Shown: positions 26,154-36,249, counted from the first letter of the stretch. The stretch is DNA of 64,000 nt from Eutrophocola salsuginis (GCA_038147195.1 JAYQTB010000004.1:1674001-1738000); one strand, 5' to 3'. Translations and numbers: made by a program. Notes: generated by a model from the letters alone, not told the origin.

Positions 26154-27779
26154 TTATCGCAAGCTTGCCAGCGCCAACCGCGCTTCCCGGTTGGGATCGT
26201 TCTGCACACGCACGGTATCGCCGAACATCATGGTCGGATAGTCACTCGGGTTGAATGCCGGCCAGTGCGGCATGTCGGCGTGATCGGGATTGCCGGTGCG
26301 GGCAAACGCGGCCCACGCGGCGCTCATGACGTGGCCAAGCTGGTAACGCTCCTGCGCCGAGCCGGTCATGGATGCGCCCAGGTCCATGTTGTAGAACACG
26401 AAGGGGATGTCCAGCGTGTGGTATGACCCCATGCGATTGTTGTGCACGGGGGAATACCAGTCGAAGAAATAGAGATATGCCGGCGTCACACCCTGTTCGA
26501 CCTTGAGCCGGCTGGCGAGCTGTGCATCCCAGCGGCGGGTGTCGTCAGACTCCGCGGTAAGCCACAGCATCTGGTTACGCATGGTCGGATGCAGCTTCTT
26601 ATATAAGCTTACCAAGTCACGTCCTTTCGCGGCATCGCCCGCGGCCAGCCGCGTGGTGAAGTTTTTGAGCATATCGGCGTCCGACAGTTCATAGGGCGGC
26701 GGGCCGACCCAGCCGTTTTCCGTTTCCGTGGAACCCACCAGCAACGGCACATTCGCAGAATAAGACGGCGCGGTTGGGTCCCACTGGTCGCGCGGCAGGA
26801 TGTTGCCATCGACCACCGGACCCATGCCGAGATCACGAATGTCCGGCTCGCTGTAATAGGCGTCCTGGATTTGTTTGGTGGTGAAAGACTGCAGGCGGTC
26901 GAGCTGGTTGTTCCTGATACCCAGCTTGCCGAGGAAGCGTTCTGCGCCTTCATTGGCCACATCGGCACTGATGCCGTTCCTTGCCACACCACTCTGAGAA
27001 ATACAGCGATGGAACAATCCTTCGGCGGACGGCATCGCCATCAGGGTGGTAGTCTTGCGCCCGCCCCCGGACTGGCCAAACACGGTAACGCGGTCCGGAT
27101 CGCCACCGAAGTTGGCGATGTTGTCCTGTATCCACTGCAGGGTCGCGACGATGTCCTGCATACCCACGTTGGTAGCCTGCGCCCATTTCTCCCCGCCGAT
27201 ACCGGCCAGGTGCAGGAAACCGAAGATGTTCAGGCGATGGTTAACCGACACCACCACCACGTCTTCCTTCTTGGCCAGGTTGGTGCCGTCATATAAAAGA
27301 TAATTACCTGCCCCGGCGGAGAAGCCGCCACCGTGCAGCCATACCATGACCGGGCGCGCGGCATTGTCCACGCCCGGCGTGAAGATATTCACGTTGAGAC
27401 AGTCCTCGCCGGTCGGGCTGAGACGGTTCAGTGCCGTGACCACGGGCGCCGGCTCTTCCGCGCCCGGGGCAACTGGGGCATTGAGGGCAATCTGGAAAAG
27501 GTCCTTCACCCCCGACCAGGATGCTGGTGGTTGCGGGGGCATGAAGCGGTTGGCGCCGTCAGTGGACGCCCCGTACGGCACGCCCCAGAACTGGTGGACT
27601 CCGTCCTTCAACAGACCCCGCACTTTGCCGTATTGCGTACTGGCCGTGCCTCCGGTGGTGGCCAGGCGCATGTCCTGCGCCAGACCAGGCAGGGCCAGGC
27701 CCGCGGTGGCCAGGGCGCCGGCCTGCATGAAGCGGCGACGATCCAGTTGTGTAAGTGAAAAGGTTTTTTTGTTTTTCAT
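26154..27779 (-). CDS. Carboxylesterase type B, twin-arginine exported
   Basis: A 541-residue carboxylesterase. The start at 27779 has GGGGGG a few bases ahead and gives a Tat-type signal DRRRFMQAGALATAGLALPG. Family marks: YGKVRGLLKDGVHQFWGVPY, EDCLNVNIFTPG, VMVWLHGGGFSAG (oxyanion hole), the nucleophile elbow GQSGGGRK (usual form GESAGG) and GSYHTLDIPFVF with the catalytic His. It hydrolyses carboxylic esters in the periplasm; the substrate is unknown. An in-frame start 9 codons earlier is possible. The gene leads a two-gene unit with the hypothetical gene downstream. Confidence 0.9.
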   Translation of the reverse strand: MKNKKTFSLTQLDRRRFMQAGALATAGLALPGLAQDMRLATTGGTASTQYGKVRGLLKDGVHQFWGVPYGASTDGANRFMPPQPPASWSGVKDLFQIALNAPVAPGAEEPAPVVTALNRLSPTGEDCLNVNIFTPGVDNAARPVMVWLHGGGFSAGAGNYLLYDGTNLAKKEDVVVVSVNHRLNIFGFLHLAGIGGEKWAQATNVGMQDIVATLQWIQDNIANFGGDPDRVTVFGQSGGGRKTTTLMAMPSAEGLFHRCISQSGVARNGISADVANEGAERFLGKLGIRNNQLDRLQSFTTKQIQDAYYSEPDIRDLGMGPVVDGNILPRDQWDPTAPSYSANVPLLVGSTETENGWVGPPPYELSDADMLKNFTTRLAAGDAAKGRDLVSLYKKLHPTMRNQMLWLTAESDDTRRWDAQLASRLKVEQGVTPAYLYFFDWYSPVHNNRMGSYHTLDIPFVFYNMDLGASMTGSAQERYQLGHVMSAAWAAFARTGNPDHADMPHWPAFNPSDYPTMMFGDTVRVQNDPNREARLALASLR

Positions 27780-27915
27780 GACATCCCCCCTATACAGAGA
27801 GCACAAGTTACTCCAATGGCGTAAAGAAGCAAAGGCTGTGAGCTGGCGTTTCAGGCCCGCCCGGGAGACGGGTTATACTCGACATTTAACCCTTAAGCAC
27901 CGGCGGTCTATTCCC

Positions 27916-29268
27916 GTGTCGTTTCCAGCCCTCCTGAATATCGGTCTTTTCGCGGCACTGTGTTTCCTGCTCTTTAGCTATGCCGGCACCGGCCAGGCCT
28001 TGTCCCGCCGCGTCCTCGCCGGACTTATAGGCGGTATGGTGTTCGGCTTCTACCTGCAGTTCGTATATGGCTACGAAACGCCGACCGTACAGACCACGTT
28101 GGCCTGGACCAACGTGGTTGCCAACGGTTACGTCAATCTGCTGAAACTGATCATCATGCCGCTAATACTGATAACGATGATCGCCTCTGTCCTCAAGGTG
28201 GAAGAGATCCGCATCCTGGGTAGTATCGGAGGCACGGTTGTCGGTGTGTTGCTGGTCACCACGATGATCGCGGCATTGCTTGGCGTGCTGACGGCCAGCG
28301 TATTCGGGCTCACGGCCGAAGGCCTGGCGGAAGGCGCGGCGGAAACAGCAGAGGCAGCCGAACTGAGCACCAAACCCAGTGGCGTGGCCAGCCTGAATAT
28401 CCCCGACCTGCTAGTCAGTTTTATTTCCACCAACATTTTTTCAGACCTAGCCGGCACGCGTGATGTGTCGATCATTTCGGTGGTAGTCTTCGGCCTGCTT
28501 TTTGGCATAGCCGCCATGCTGGTCGCCGCGGAAAATCCGGCGCGCGGTGAAAGCATCCGTCATTTCATCGACACCACGCAGGCTGTCATCATGCGCTTCG
28601 TCAAACTGGTGATCCTGTTTACCCCCTACGGCGTACTCGCACTGATTACGCGGGTCATCGCGGGATCGGATGGTACGGCGATACTCACCCTCATCAATTT
28701 CGTTATCGCCTCGTTCATCGCCATCGCGCTCATGTTCGGCGTGCACGCGTTGCTCATCGCGATGACCGGCAATAATCCGCTGCGTTACTTCCAGCGCGTC
28801 TGGCCACTACTGACCTTCGCCTTCACGACACGCAGCTCGGCCGCCTCGATTCCGCTCTCAATCCGCACGCAAATGGAGGAACTCGACATCCCTGCCCCGA
28901 TCGCCAGTATCGCGGCGTCGTTCGGGGCCACCATCGGCCAGAACGGCTGTGCCGGCATTTATCCTGCCATGCTTGCCATTATGGTTGCACCCACGGTTGG
29001 TATCGCCATCGATGCCCAGTTCATCGTCACCCTGGTGCTCATCATCGCGATTAGCTCCTTTGGCATCGCCGGTGTTGGCGGCGGTGCCACCAATGCTGCC
29101 CTGGTCGTATTACCCGCGCTCGGCATGCCGGTCACCGTCGTCGCCCTGCTCATATCCATCGAACCGCTGATCGACATGGCGCGCACCGCTCTGAACGTGA
29201 ACGGATCAGTGACATCGGGCCTGGTGGCCAGGCGAGTGTTATACGGCAAGGAAGGTTGGAGCGGGTGA
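27916..29268 (+). CDS. Dicarboxylate/amino acid:cation symporter, TcyP-like (cystine)
   Basis: A 450-residue inner-membrane symporter of the DAACS family. I start it at a GTG (27916), because the open frame upstream runs through the promoter and lacks hydrophobic character. Typical features: helix-rich N-terminus, LKLIIMPLILITMIASVLK, hairpin TTRSSAASIPLSIRTQ and ASFGATIGQNGCAGIYPAML, then GVGGGATNAALVVLPALG. The SSAASIPL and GQNGCAGIYP signatures are those of TcyP/YdjN cystine transporters. The last 12 bases, including the stop, overlap the 3' end of tRNA-Gly on the other strand. Confidence 0.85.
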   Translation: MSFPALLNIGLFAALCFLLFSYAGTGQALSRRVLAGLIGGMVFGFYLQFVYGYETPTVQTTLAWTNVVANGYVNLLKLIIMPLILITMIASVLKVEEIRILGSIGGTVVGVLLVTTMIAALLGVLTASVFGLTAEGLAEGAAETAEAAELSTKPSGVASLNIPDLLVSFISTNIFSDLAGTRDVSIISVVVFGLLFGIAAMLVAAENPARGESIRHFIDTTQAVIMRFVKLVILFTPYGVLALITRVIAGSDGTAILTLINFVIASFIAIALMFGVHALLIAMTGNNPLRYFQRVWPLLTFAFTTRSSAASIPLSIRTQMEELDIPAPIASIAASFGATIGQNGCAGIYPAMLAIMVAPTVGIAIDAQFIVTLVLIIAISSFGIAGVGGGATNAALVVLPALGMPVTVVALLISIEPLIDMARTALNVNGSVTSGLVARRVLYGKEGWSG

Positions 29269-29330
29269 AGGGAATCGAACCCTCGTCGTAAGCTTGGGAA
29301 GCTTCTGCTCTGCCATTGAGCTACACCCGC
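29257..29330 (-). tRNA. tRNA-Gly(CCC)
   Basis: The reverse complement folds as GCGGGTG / CACCCGC acceptor, D arm GCTC...GAGC, anticodon arm with loop TTCCCAA (anticodon CCC), T arm GAGGG TTCGATT CCCTT, discriminator T and encoded CCA. It resembles E. coli glyU in the anticodon and T arms. The outermost anticodon-stem pair is G-A. The gene's 3' end lies inside the end of the convergent symporter gene. Confidence 0.93.
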
Positions 29331-29429
29331 AACGCGCGAGCAATATATAGCAAGGCGGTATTAAGAGATAGTGATCAGGCTGCCTTTCCTGTGACCTGAT
29401 CGCCCTCGAAAGAAACTGCGAGCACCAGG

Positions 29430-31070
29430 TTAGTCTGACCGGCTCAAATCCAGAAGCGCCTGCAGCAATATAATAGTGTCCTGCTTCCTCGTCGGTGCCC
29501 GCGCGCCGGTCAGCTCACCTTCAGCCCAGCGTATGGGCGTACGGCCTTCGTTGTCGGCCACATCCAGAAGCGCCCCGTTTTCGGCCAGGTATTCGATGAT
29601 CTCATTGGACCCGCGATTGGCGGCCCCGTGAATGGCCCGCAGCCCCATACTGTTCACGGCATTGATATCATTGCCAAGGGAATGGGTGAGCTTGACGGCT
29701 TCCAGCAGCGCCTCGGGACCTTCGTCGTAAGTCTCGGCCACCGCCCAGGACACGCCTGCCGCCACCATCAACGGTGTCGTTCCGCCTACCGTAGCCATAC
29801 CGGGATCCGCCCCATGCTCGAGCAGCAATTTCAACACCCGCAGGTCACCAGCAATGGCAGCGCGCAAGAAAGGCGTCTGTCCCGTCATGTCTACCCAGCC
29901 ATTGAAACCTGTCCCGGCGATGAAACGTCTCTCGGGTGGAAATTCCTTGATCCGCGTGTTCGGTTCCGCCCCAGCGGCCAACAGAGATTCAATCAGCCTA
30001 AATGCCGCTTCCCTGTCCACCCTGTTGGTGGTCTGGGTCACCGAAAATTCCAAGTTGCGTACATCAACAGCGGCCCAGAGCGGCGTCTGTCCGTACCAGT
30101 CGGTGGCATTGACGTTGGCACCCGCTTGCACTAGGTATTGCGCAATCGCCAGGTGATCGCTATTTCCGGTGCGATTCACATTGACGATACTGTGATTGAG
30201 GATGGCGTTGATCAGTGGCGAGATGCCATTGGCATCGGCAAGTTCGATGTCGGCCCCCATAGCAATCAGCAATTGCGTGAGTTCGAGATTGCCCTGCCTC
30301 GTTGCGAACAACAGCGGAGTCTTCATGCCTGTGATCGGGTAGCGCATGCCCCGGTCAGGCAATCCCGACCGGTTGATACCAACACCCTGCGAAGTCCCAA
30401 CCGGGACGTCTCTAGGCAGGACCCTGGGATGCTCCTCGCCTGCGAGACTCTGCGAATTGATATCCGCCCCCGCCTCGATGAGGCGCCGCACCAGCGGAAT
30501 ATTCTCCTCCCGCACTGCGATCATCAGGGGTGTTTGCCCGTAATTAAGGTCGCGGCCGTCAACCTGTGCACCTTGCGACAGCAGCAACTCAACCATATTT
30601 TCATCACCGGTTCGTATCGCCAGGTGCAGCGGCAACTCGCCGCTGCCGTCGGCCTGTTCCAAATGCGCACCGGACGCCAGCAATTGTATTGCCATATCGG
30701 CATGTTGATTCTGGATTGCCACATGCAAGGGGGCAATGCCGTAACGGTTGGCTCGACTCACTTCCGCTCCTGCATCGAGCAGTATGCTGACCATGTCACG
30801 GTCATTGATGCGAACCGCCCAGTGCAGCGGTGGTGTACCGTCTTTGCCCGGAGCGTTGACATCCATCTCTTGCCGTAGCAGCTCTCGCACGGCGTCGGTA
30901 TCCCCCTGTCTAGCCGCTTCTGCCAGGGTGGATCCCAACACCTCGCCAGGAATAGGCACCGTCAGCAGCTGGGCAGGCAGCGGACCAGCGCCAAGAACCA
31001 GAACACAGGCCAGCAGCGCTGGAAAAATAGGTCGTGGAATTCTCAAAAGCCTGAAGTTCAAAGATGGCAT
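29430..31070 (-). CDS. Exported ankyrin-repeat protein
   Basis: A 546-residue protein with a signal peptide (about 1-33, ending PLPAQ) when started at 31070, which lies 19 bases after the DUF1552 stop with GGGGAG about 12 bases ahead. About ten ankyrin repeats cover residues 50-530; clear ones include GKDGTPPLHWAVRINDRDMV, NRYGIAPLHVAIQNQHADMA, GSGELPLHLAIRTGDENMV and DNEGRTPIRWAE. Ankyrin repeats bind proteins. The partner is probably one of the DUF1592/DUF1552 proteins made from the same leftward unit. Earlier in-frame starts overlap the DUF1552 gene. Confidence 0.88.
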   Translation of the reverse strand: MPSLNFRLLRIPRPIFPALLACVLVLGAGPLPAQLLTVPIPGEVLGSTLAEAARQGDTDAVRELLRQEMDVNAPGKDGTPPLHWAVRINDRDMVSILLDAGAEVSRANRYGIAPLHVAIQNQHADMAIQLLASGAHLEQADGSGELPLHLAIRTGDENMVELLLSQGAQVDGRDLNYGQTPLMIAVREENIPLVRRLIEAGADINSQSLAGEEHPRVLPRDVPVGTSQGVGINRSGLPDRGMRYPITGMKTPLLFATRQGNLELTQLLIAMGADIELADANGISPLINAILNHSIVNVNRTGNSDHLAIAQYLVQAGANVNATDWYGQTPLWAAVDVRNLEFSVTQTTNRVDREAAFRLIESLLAAGAEPNTRIKEFPPERRFIAGTGFNGWVDMTGQTPFLRAAIAGDLRVLKLLLEHGADPGMATVGGTTPLMVAAGVSWAVAETYDEGPEALLEAVKLTHSLGNDINAVNSMGLRAIHGAANRGSNEIIEYLAENGALLDVADNEGRTPIRWAEGELTGARAPTRKQDTIILLQALLDLSRSD

Positions 31071-31089
31071 ATCGTCAATAACTCCCCGC

Positions 31090-32373
31090 TCAGATATCAA
31101 CGCTGCCACTGCTATCGGCGAACACATCGACCGGCACTCCCACGCGGTTGAGCATGGTCACGAGCAGATTCGATATCGGCGTTTCAGCCGGCATCCTTAC
31201 ATGCTTGCCGCCACTAACTCGGCCGGATGCGCCGCCCGCTAAAACGATGGGTAATTCGCTGTGATTGTGATCCTGCGAGTTGCCCAGTCCACTGCCGTAC
31301 AGCACCAGTGAATGATCAAGCAGGGAGCCGTCACCATCGGGCGTGGCAGCAAGCTTAGACACAAAATAAGCGAGCGTGTTGCGGAGGTGATATTCGTTTA
31401 GTGTAGCGTGGCGGTTCATGTTTTCCGGGAGATACATGTGATGCGAGCAGTTGTGAAATCCATCGTTCACCCCGCTTTCCGGAAACGCTCGGTTGCTTAG
31501 CTCCGCGGCCAGCAGCAGTGTCGACACGCGCGTCATGTCGGCCTGCCAGGCGAGCGTTATCAAGTCGAACATGACCATCGCGTGTTCCTCGAAACTGTCA
31601 GGTATCCCCGCTGGACGCTCCGGCAGTGCCAGGTCATCGGGCAACGAATCCATTTCCAGGCTCAGACGGCGTTCGACTTCCCGAACGTCATTGAGGTACT
31701 GCTCCATACGGATCTTATCTCCCGAAGGCAGCGTGCGCTGGAGTGAAAGCAACTCCTCCCGCACAACATCCAGGATGGTGGCCGATTGTTCCCTGCGCGC
31801 AGCCAGTTGTGCAGGAGTACTCCCATCGCCAAAGAGGCGCTCAAATACAACGCGCGGGTTGATTTGCATCGGCATGGGAGTAGTGGGCGTGCGCCAGGAA
31901 ATGGAGGCGCGTTCCTCCAGGGCGAGTTCCAGCGAAGGCAGCCGCGTTTCCTGGCCAATAACATCCGCAGCCACCTGGTCCATGGAGGTAGGCGATGAAC
32001 CCGTTCCGGGCGCGACACCGGTCAACCAGCACTGGAAAGCCCGCCGGTGATGCCCACCGGCGGAGGGATCCCCTTCGTAGGCAATCGGCAGTGCCAGACC
32101 GCTGACCACGTTGACGTAATCGCGCCATGGTTCCAGGGACTTAAGGCTTGGAGTAAATTCCCAGTTCAGGCCTGTGGCCGTCGGCACCCACCGGTCCGCG
32201 ATAGCCCCGTGCGGTATGTAGATGCATGCCAGCCTCGGAGCCGGCGCACCCCGATCAGCGGCCCGCACCATTCCCGCGGGCAGCATGGACTCCAGCAAGG
32301 GCAAGCACAGAGAAACTCCTGATCCTCTGAGCAGCTTTCGGCGGGATACATGTTTCCTGGTCAGGAAATGCAT
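31090..32373 (-). CDS. DUF1552 domain protein, twin-arginine type signal
   Basis: A 427-residue exported protein of the DUF1552 family, best known from Planctomycetes, Myxobacteria and Acidobacteria. The N-terminus SRRKLLRGSGVSLCLPLLESM is the usual Tat-like signal. Family blocks: RLACIYIPHGAI, SGLALP, HRRAFQCWLTGVAPG, SMDQVAADVIG and YGSGLGNSQDHNHSELPIVLAG. The last block recalls sulfatase/alkaline-phosphatase-fold (DUF1501-like) proteins. It starts 13 bases after the DUF1592 gene, its usual partner. The function is not established; the pair probably forms a periplasmic complex with haem. Confidence 0.9.
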   Translation of the reverse strand: MHFLTRKHVSRRKLLRGSGVSLCLPLLESMLPAGMVRAADRGAPAPRLACIYIPHGAIADRWVPTATGLNWEFTPSLKSLEPWRDYVNVVSGLALPIAYEGDPSAGGHHRRAFQCWLTGVAPGTGSSPTSMDQVAADVIGQETRLPSLELALEERASISWRTPTTPMPMQINPRVVFERLFGDGSTPAQLAARREQSATILDVVREELLSLQRTLPSGDKIRMEQYLNDVREVERRLSLEMDSLPDDLALPERPAGIPDSFEEHAMVMFDLITLAWQADMTRVSTLLLAAELSNRAFPESGVNDGFHNCSHHMYLPENMNRHATLNEYHLRNTLAYFVSKLAATPDGDGSLLDHSLVLYGSGLGNSQDHNHSELPIVLAGGASGRVSGGKHVRMPAETPISNLLVTMLNRVGVPVDVFADSSGSVDI

Positions 32374-32386
32374 GTGCAGTCTCCGT

Positions 32387-34750
32387 TTATTGTTGTGCTA
32401 TCGACGCCTGTGGCAGCTTGATGCGCTTTTGAAAAGGATCGCTTGTCACGATCGCCTGCACCAGCGCGGCCAGTGTAAAACCGTTGGCGTCTGCTTGGCG
32501 CACGATGCGCCGCACCGCAGGTTCATCATAGTATTGGAGCTCCCTACCCAGGGCATAGGTTAGCAGACGTTCGGTGATTGAAGCCTGGAAGGCGTCCGAC
32601 CTGGCCAGCAAGACTGCCCGCAAGGTGCCTGGACCCTCGACCGGCGTGCCGTCGACCATTTCGGCGGTCGTGTTGATCGGCAGGCCATTATCGAGCGAGC
32701 GCCAGCGACCGACGAGATCGAAATTCTCCAGCGCAAATCCGATAGGATCCATGATCTTGTGACATGCCGCGCAGGCCGGATCGATCCGGTGCAGTTCCAG
32801 CCTCTGCCGCAAGGTATCGGCGGGCGCGTGTCCTCCCAGCCCCGGCTGCGGGTCGAGATTGGTCTCGACCCCTGGCGGTGGACTAGGCACTTTCGCACCG
32901 AGCAAGTTCTCCACGATCCAGGCACCCCGAATTACTGGCGAAGTTCGGTCAGGCACAGATGTAGCGGTCAGGATGCTGCCTTGGCCAAGGAGTCCCCGGC
33001 GCAGGCTGTTGGCAGGCAGGTCGATCCTGCGCATGTAACCGCCGTGGACACCGCTGATGCCATAGTGCGCTGCAAGGCGTTCGTTCACGTATGTATAGTC
33101 AGCGTCCAGAAGACTTAGCAGGTTCTTGTTATCGCGCACGATGCTGTGGAAGAAGAGAAGTGTTTCCTGTCGCATGGCCTCACGCAGGGCCGAATCGAAA
33201 GCCGGGTCTTGCGGTGAAGCCGCATCCAGCTCACGCAGCTTCAGCCATTGGCCAGCAAAATTCTCAACCAAGGCGTCGGCGCGAGGATCCGCCAGCATGC
33301 GTTGAACTTCCCCCGAAAGCACACCCTCCTCACCCAGCCTTCCAGATACCGCCTCTGACAGCAGCTGCGCGTCCGGTATGCTGCTCCAGAGGAAAAACGA
33401 CAACCGGGACGCCAATTCCAAATCACTGATCCGATACACGTCACCATAAGCCAGCCCTTGCGGCTCTGTCTCGAAGCGGTAGAGGAATCTCGGATCCACC
33501 AGCAGCCACGTCAACGCACCCTCTATGCCGCTCTCGAACGTCCCGGCATCAGCATGACGGCTCATATCAAAGAACCGCATCAGGGTGTCCACTTCTCTAT
33601 CGTCGGCACTGATCGGGCGCCTGTATGCCTTTGTCGCAAGGTTCGCTAGAATTTGGCGCGCACAGAAAGCTTCGTCATCGGCACGCGCCGGCTGACATGT
33701 CAATACGGCGCGTCGGCTTGGTGTATCCCCCGGTCCCTTGATGTTATACGGACCGTCGATTTCCAGGCTGCGAACAGCCCCGCTAGCCGCGTTGGTATCG
33801 GCGAGATAGAGCTCACCGGTCCCGATACAGCGCTTCGCGTCAATCAGTGCCAGTGCAATGGAATGTGTACCAGCTGGAACACTGAGCCTAAAGCGTTCCG
33901 GGTTCTCGACCGGCAGGGGTACCCCATTGAACATGACTTCCAGTTGCGGACCACCACACCAGACCATCCGCCCCTGGTCATTGCCGCGCCCGTAGACGGG
34001 AATGCTGGCCGCTACATTAAATTCATATTCTGCATCGACCGGGAAGAAGTGCTCCAGGAGCATACCTCCTCGTGTACCTAGCGGAAGCCCTTCGACATAG
34101 TCCTGCTGGGACAAGCCGTCATCCGCCGAATACTCGACCTGTGTCGGCGCCATAGTGATATCTCCCAGTGCCTGCCGGCTGATTTGCCTGGCTACCGTCA
34201 GGTAGCCTTCAATCAGGGTGGGCGACATGCTCAGGGCTTCGGCGATATTGTCAAAACCACCTGCAGTAGCGTCGGCCGGCAACCTGAGCACGAGCTCACC
34301 GACATCTAAGGCCAGCATATCCCGCACGGCATTGGCATACTCCGTACGATTCAGGCGCGAGACAGGTTCCGCACCGGGGTTGGGTGATTGAGCCCACGCT
34401 AGGTCCAGGCCTGTGCCAAGCCATTGCACCATGCCATCGAGAACTGACCGTTCCGGCCGGGGATTCCCCTGGGGTGGCATCAGTCCCGCGCGCAGCTTGC
34501 GTATAGCCGCTTCCCAGGTCGCCGCATCGTGCGTAATCTCCGTCAGGGACATCAGGTCAAAGGCAACACCCCCTGCCCAATCTGTGGCGTTGTGGCAATC
34601 CAGGCAGTATTGTTCGACGAGCGCCTGCTGCCGCCCGCTGTCCGAGGTCCAGGTCTCGAGGTCGGCAACTGCATCATCAGCACCAAGGGCCGCGCGGTAA
34701 CAGGCGGCTAACACGGAGCAGGCTACCAGCATGAAAATTTTTCTATTCAA
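32387..34750 (-). CDS. DUF1592/DUF1588/DUF1587/DUF1585 multi-domain cytochrome c protein
   Basis: A 787-residue exported protein with the planctomycete-type set: an N-terminal cytochrome motif CLDCH (Cys49, Cys52, His53), DUF1587 (SRLNRTEYANAVRDML), DUF1595 and DUF1592 (YRFETEPQGLAYGDVYRISD, LASRLSFFLWSSIPDAQLL), DUF1588 (RRGLLGQGSILTATSVPDRTSPVIRG region, with CAACHKIMDPIGFALENFD as a second haem site), and DUF1585 at the end. The start codon is TTG with AAGGAAG ahead. It is coupled to the DUF1552 gene 13 bases later. The role is unknown; redox chemistry on a polymer is often suggested. Confidence 0.9.
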   Translation of the reverse strand: MNRKIFMLVACSVLAACYRAALGADDAVADLETWTSDSGRQQALVEQYCLDCHNATDWAGGVAFDLMSLTEITHDAATWEAAIRKLRAGLMPPQGNPRPERSVLDGMVQWLGTGLDLAWAQSPNPGAEPVSRLNRTEYANAVRDMLALDVGELVLRLPADATAGGFDNIAEALSMSPTLIEGYLTVARQISRQALGDITMAPTQVEYSADDGLSQQDYVEGLPLGTRGGMLLEHFFPVDAEYEFNVAASIPVYGRGNDQGRMVWCGGPQLEVMFNGVPLPVENPERFRLSVPAGTHSIALALIDAKRCIGTGELYLADTNAASGAVRSLEIDGPYNIKGPGDTPSRRAVLTCQPARADDEAFCARQILANLATKAYRRPISADDREVDTLMRFFDMSRHADAGTFESGIEGALTWLLVDPRFLYRFETEPQGLAYGDVYRISDLELASRLSFFLWSSIPDAQLLSEAVSGRLGEEGVLSGEVQRMLADPRADALVENFAGQWLKLRELDAASPQDPAFDSALREAMRQETLLFFHSIVRDNKNLLSLLDADYTYVNERLAAHYGISGVHGGYMRRIDLPANSLRRGLLGQGSILTATSVPDRTSPVIRGAWIVENLLGAKVPSPPPGVETNLDPQPGLGGHAPADTLRQRLELHRIDPACAACHKIMDPIGFALENFDLVGRWRSLDNGLPINTTAEMVDGTPVEGPGTLRAVLLARSDAFQASITERLLTYALGRELQYYDEPAVRRIVRQADANGFTLAALVQAIVTSDPFQKRIKLPQASIAQQ

Positions 34751-34859
34751 TACTCTTCCTTAAAGGAATTGAAAAGTCTCTTTTATGCACCAATGATATC
34801 TCAATACGTGCAGGTAAACACCACGATGGGAACTCCCCCTCGGATCCTTTCAAATACGG

Positions 34860-36227
34860 TCAGAAGAAAAAAGTCACGTCCGTATAAAAGAACGTCGGAT
34901 TGCCTTCACCGGTGGCGTTCGGCGCCTTGTCGAAGAAACTCCCGTTGCGAAACAATGCGCCGCCAGCTTCCAGGCGCACCACCTGCTGTTTCAGCCAGTG
35001 CCTAACACGAATCTCGAACTGGTCACCGGCATTCTTGCCGGCATGGGCAGAGGCATCCCGGATTCCCGAACTGGAAAAACTGTCCCTGGCGGAAACCAGG
35101 GTATTGTGACGCAGCGACAGCATCACATCGGTACCTTCCGCGGGTTCCAGCTGAAGCCGCAGGTTAACTGACTGTAAATTACTGCGACCCAGGATGCCGT
35201 AAATTCCGGTAGGCGCGAATTCCCGGCGTGGACCGAACAGGCCATCGAAGCGTTCAAAGTCAGTATCACCTGGTTGGTGGTCACCGCTACCCCGGGTCAA
35301 TTCCAGGGCCAGCCGTGGTTGCCATGGTGAATCGAAGGTGTAACCCGTATTGGCCTGTAGGAAGGACGCCGAGACGTCCAGCGTGGTGGTATCGCTGGCC
35401 CCTTTCCCGGCACGCCGTGTACCCCACTGGTAAGCCATTTCCAGCTCGTAATGCCAGTGACCTGCGGCAGGTGAATTGAGAAGGCGAAACCCGGGTGTAT
35501 AAAGTTCGCGATCCGTGGTGCCCGCGGCGCCAGATTCATCGCGTTCGTGCAGACCAAACAGATAGGCTTCCAGGGTCGGGCCACCCGCGACCGGAACGGT
35601 CTGGTAGTAGATACCCGAGAACTGCAGCGCGTCATCCGATCCGTCCCGGTCGATGTCGTTGTCCAGCAAACCCGCCGCGTCAGCCGGCAGAATGCCTACC
35701 GGCATCACCCAGAACGTCGTGAGTGTGCTTTTATCCGTCGGCTGCCATTGCGCTTGGATACCGGAAAAATTCTGGATGGTGTTGCGATATCCATGGCGGC
35801 CGACTAGTCGCTGGTTGCCCAGGCCAAGCGTGAACAGGCCGGCCTTGAGATTCAAAGCATCGCCGTCACGAAACGAGTCCTTAAGTGTATAAGCCGCATA
35901 CAACTGCAGCGGTTCAACGGTGTTGATTTCATGGGTAGACAGGCCGCTGCCGGAGTCGTTGAAGTAATTGCGGGAATCCTGCAGTTCGGCCACCAGGGAC
36001 AGCGCACCACGATCAGCTTGCAGCCTCCCCAATGTACGCATGCTTAATGCCTGGTCACTACCATGAAGGCCAGGGCGAAAGGGATTATTCAGTGTCAGCA
36101 ATCGGTCGCGGTGGCTGCCGCTGAGCGCTATTTGCCAGCCAACATCAACATTCGCATCAGCCGCGCACGCAATAGTCGGGCCGATCAATCCGCACATACT
36201 GACAATCAGAAAACATAGCGCTTTCAT
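34860..36227 (-). CDS. Alginate-export-like outer-membrane beta-barrel
   Basis: A 455-residue exported barrel protein (signal peptide about 1-22, ending ACA). It is rich in alternating strands and shows the alginate-export (PF13372) marks: SLVAELQDSRNYFND, LYAAYTLKD, LKAGLFTLGLGNQRLVGRHGYRN and GLFGPRREFAPTGIYGILGRSNLQSVNLRL. The last residue is Phe, as in barrel proteins. Such porins let sugars or acids pass the outer membrane. It follows the C13-like peptidase gene by 22 bases and precedes the DUF1592 gene by about 110 bases, all leftward. Confidence 0.85.
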   Translation of the reverse strand: MKALCFLIVSMCGLIGPTIACAADANVDVGWQIALSGSHRDRLLTLNNPFRPGLHGSDQALSMRTLGRLQADRGALSLVAELQDSRNYFNDSGSGLSTHEINTVEPLQLYAAYTLKDSFRDGDALNLKAGLFTLGLGNQRLVGRHGYRNTIQNFSGIQAQWQPTDKSTLTTFWVMPVGILPADAAGLLDNDIDRDGSDDALQFSGIYYQTVPVAGGPTLEAYLFGLHERDESGAAGTTDRELYTPGFRLLNSPAAGHWHYELEMAYQWGTRRAGKGASDTTTLDVSASFLQANTGYTFDSPWQPRLALELTRGSGDHQPGDTDFERFDGLFGPRREFAPTGIYGILGRSNLQSVNLRLQLEPAEGTDVMLSLRHNTLVSARDSFSSSGIRDASAHAGKNAGDQFEIRVRHWLKQQVVRLEAGGALFRNGSFFDKAPNATGEGNPTFFYTDVTFFF

Positions 36228-36249
36228 GATGGGAACACGGGAACGACAT

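Noticed and set aside
27346..27915. Longer start of the symporter, adding 190 residues
   Set aside because: The added part is antisense to the carboxylesterase gene and not hydrophobic; a GTG just before the first helix gives the normal family length.
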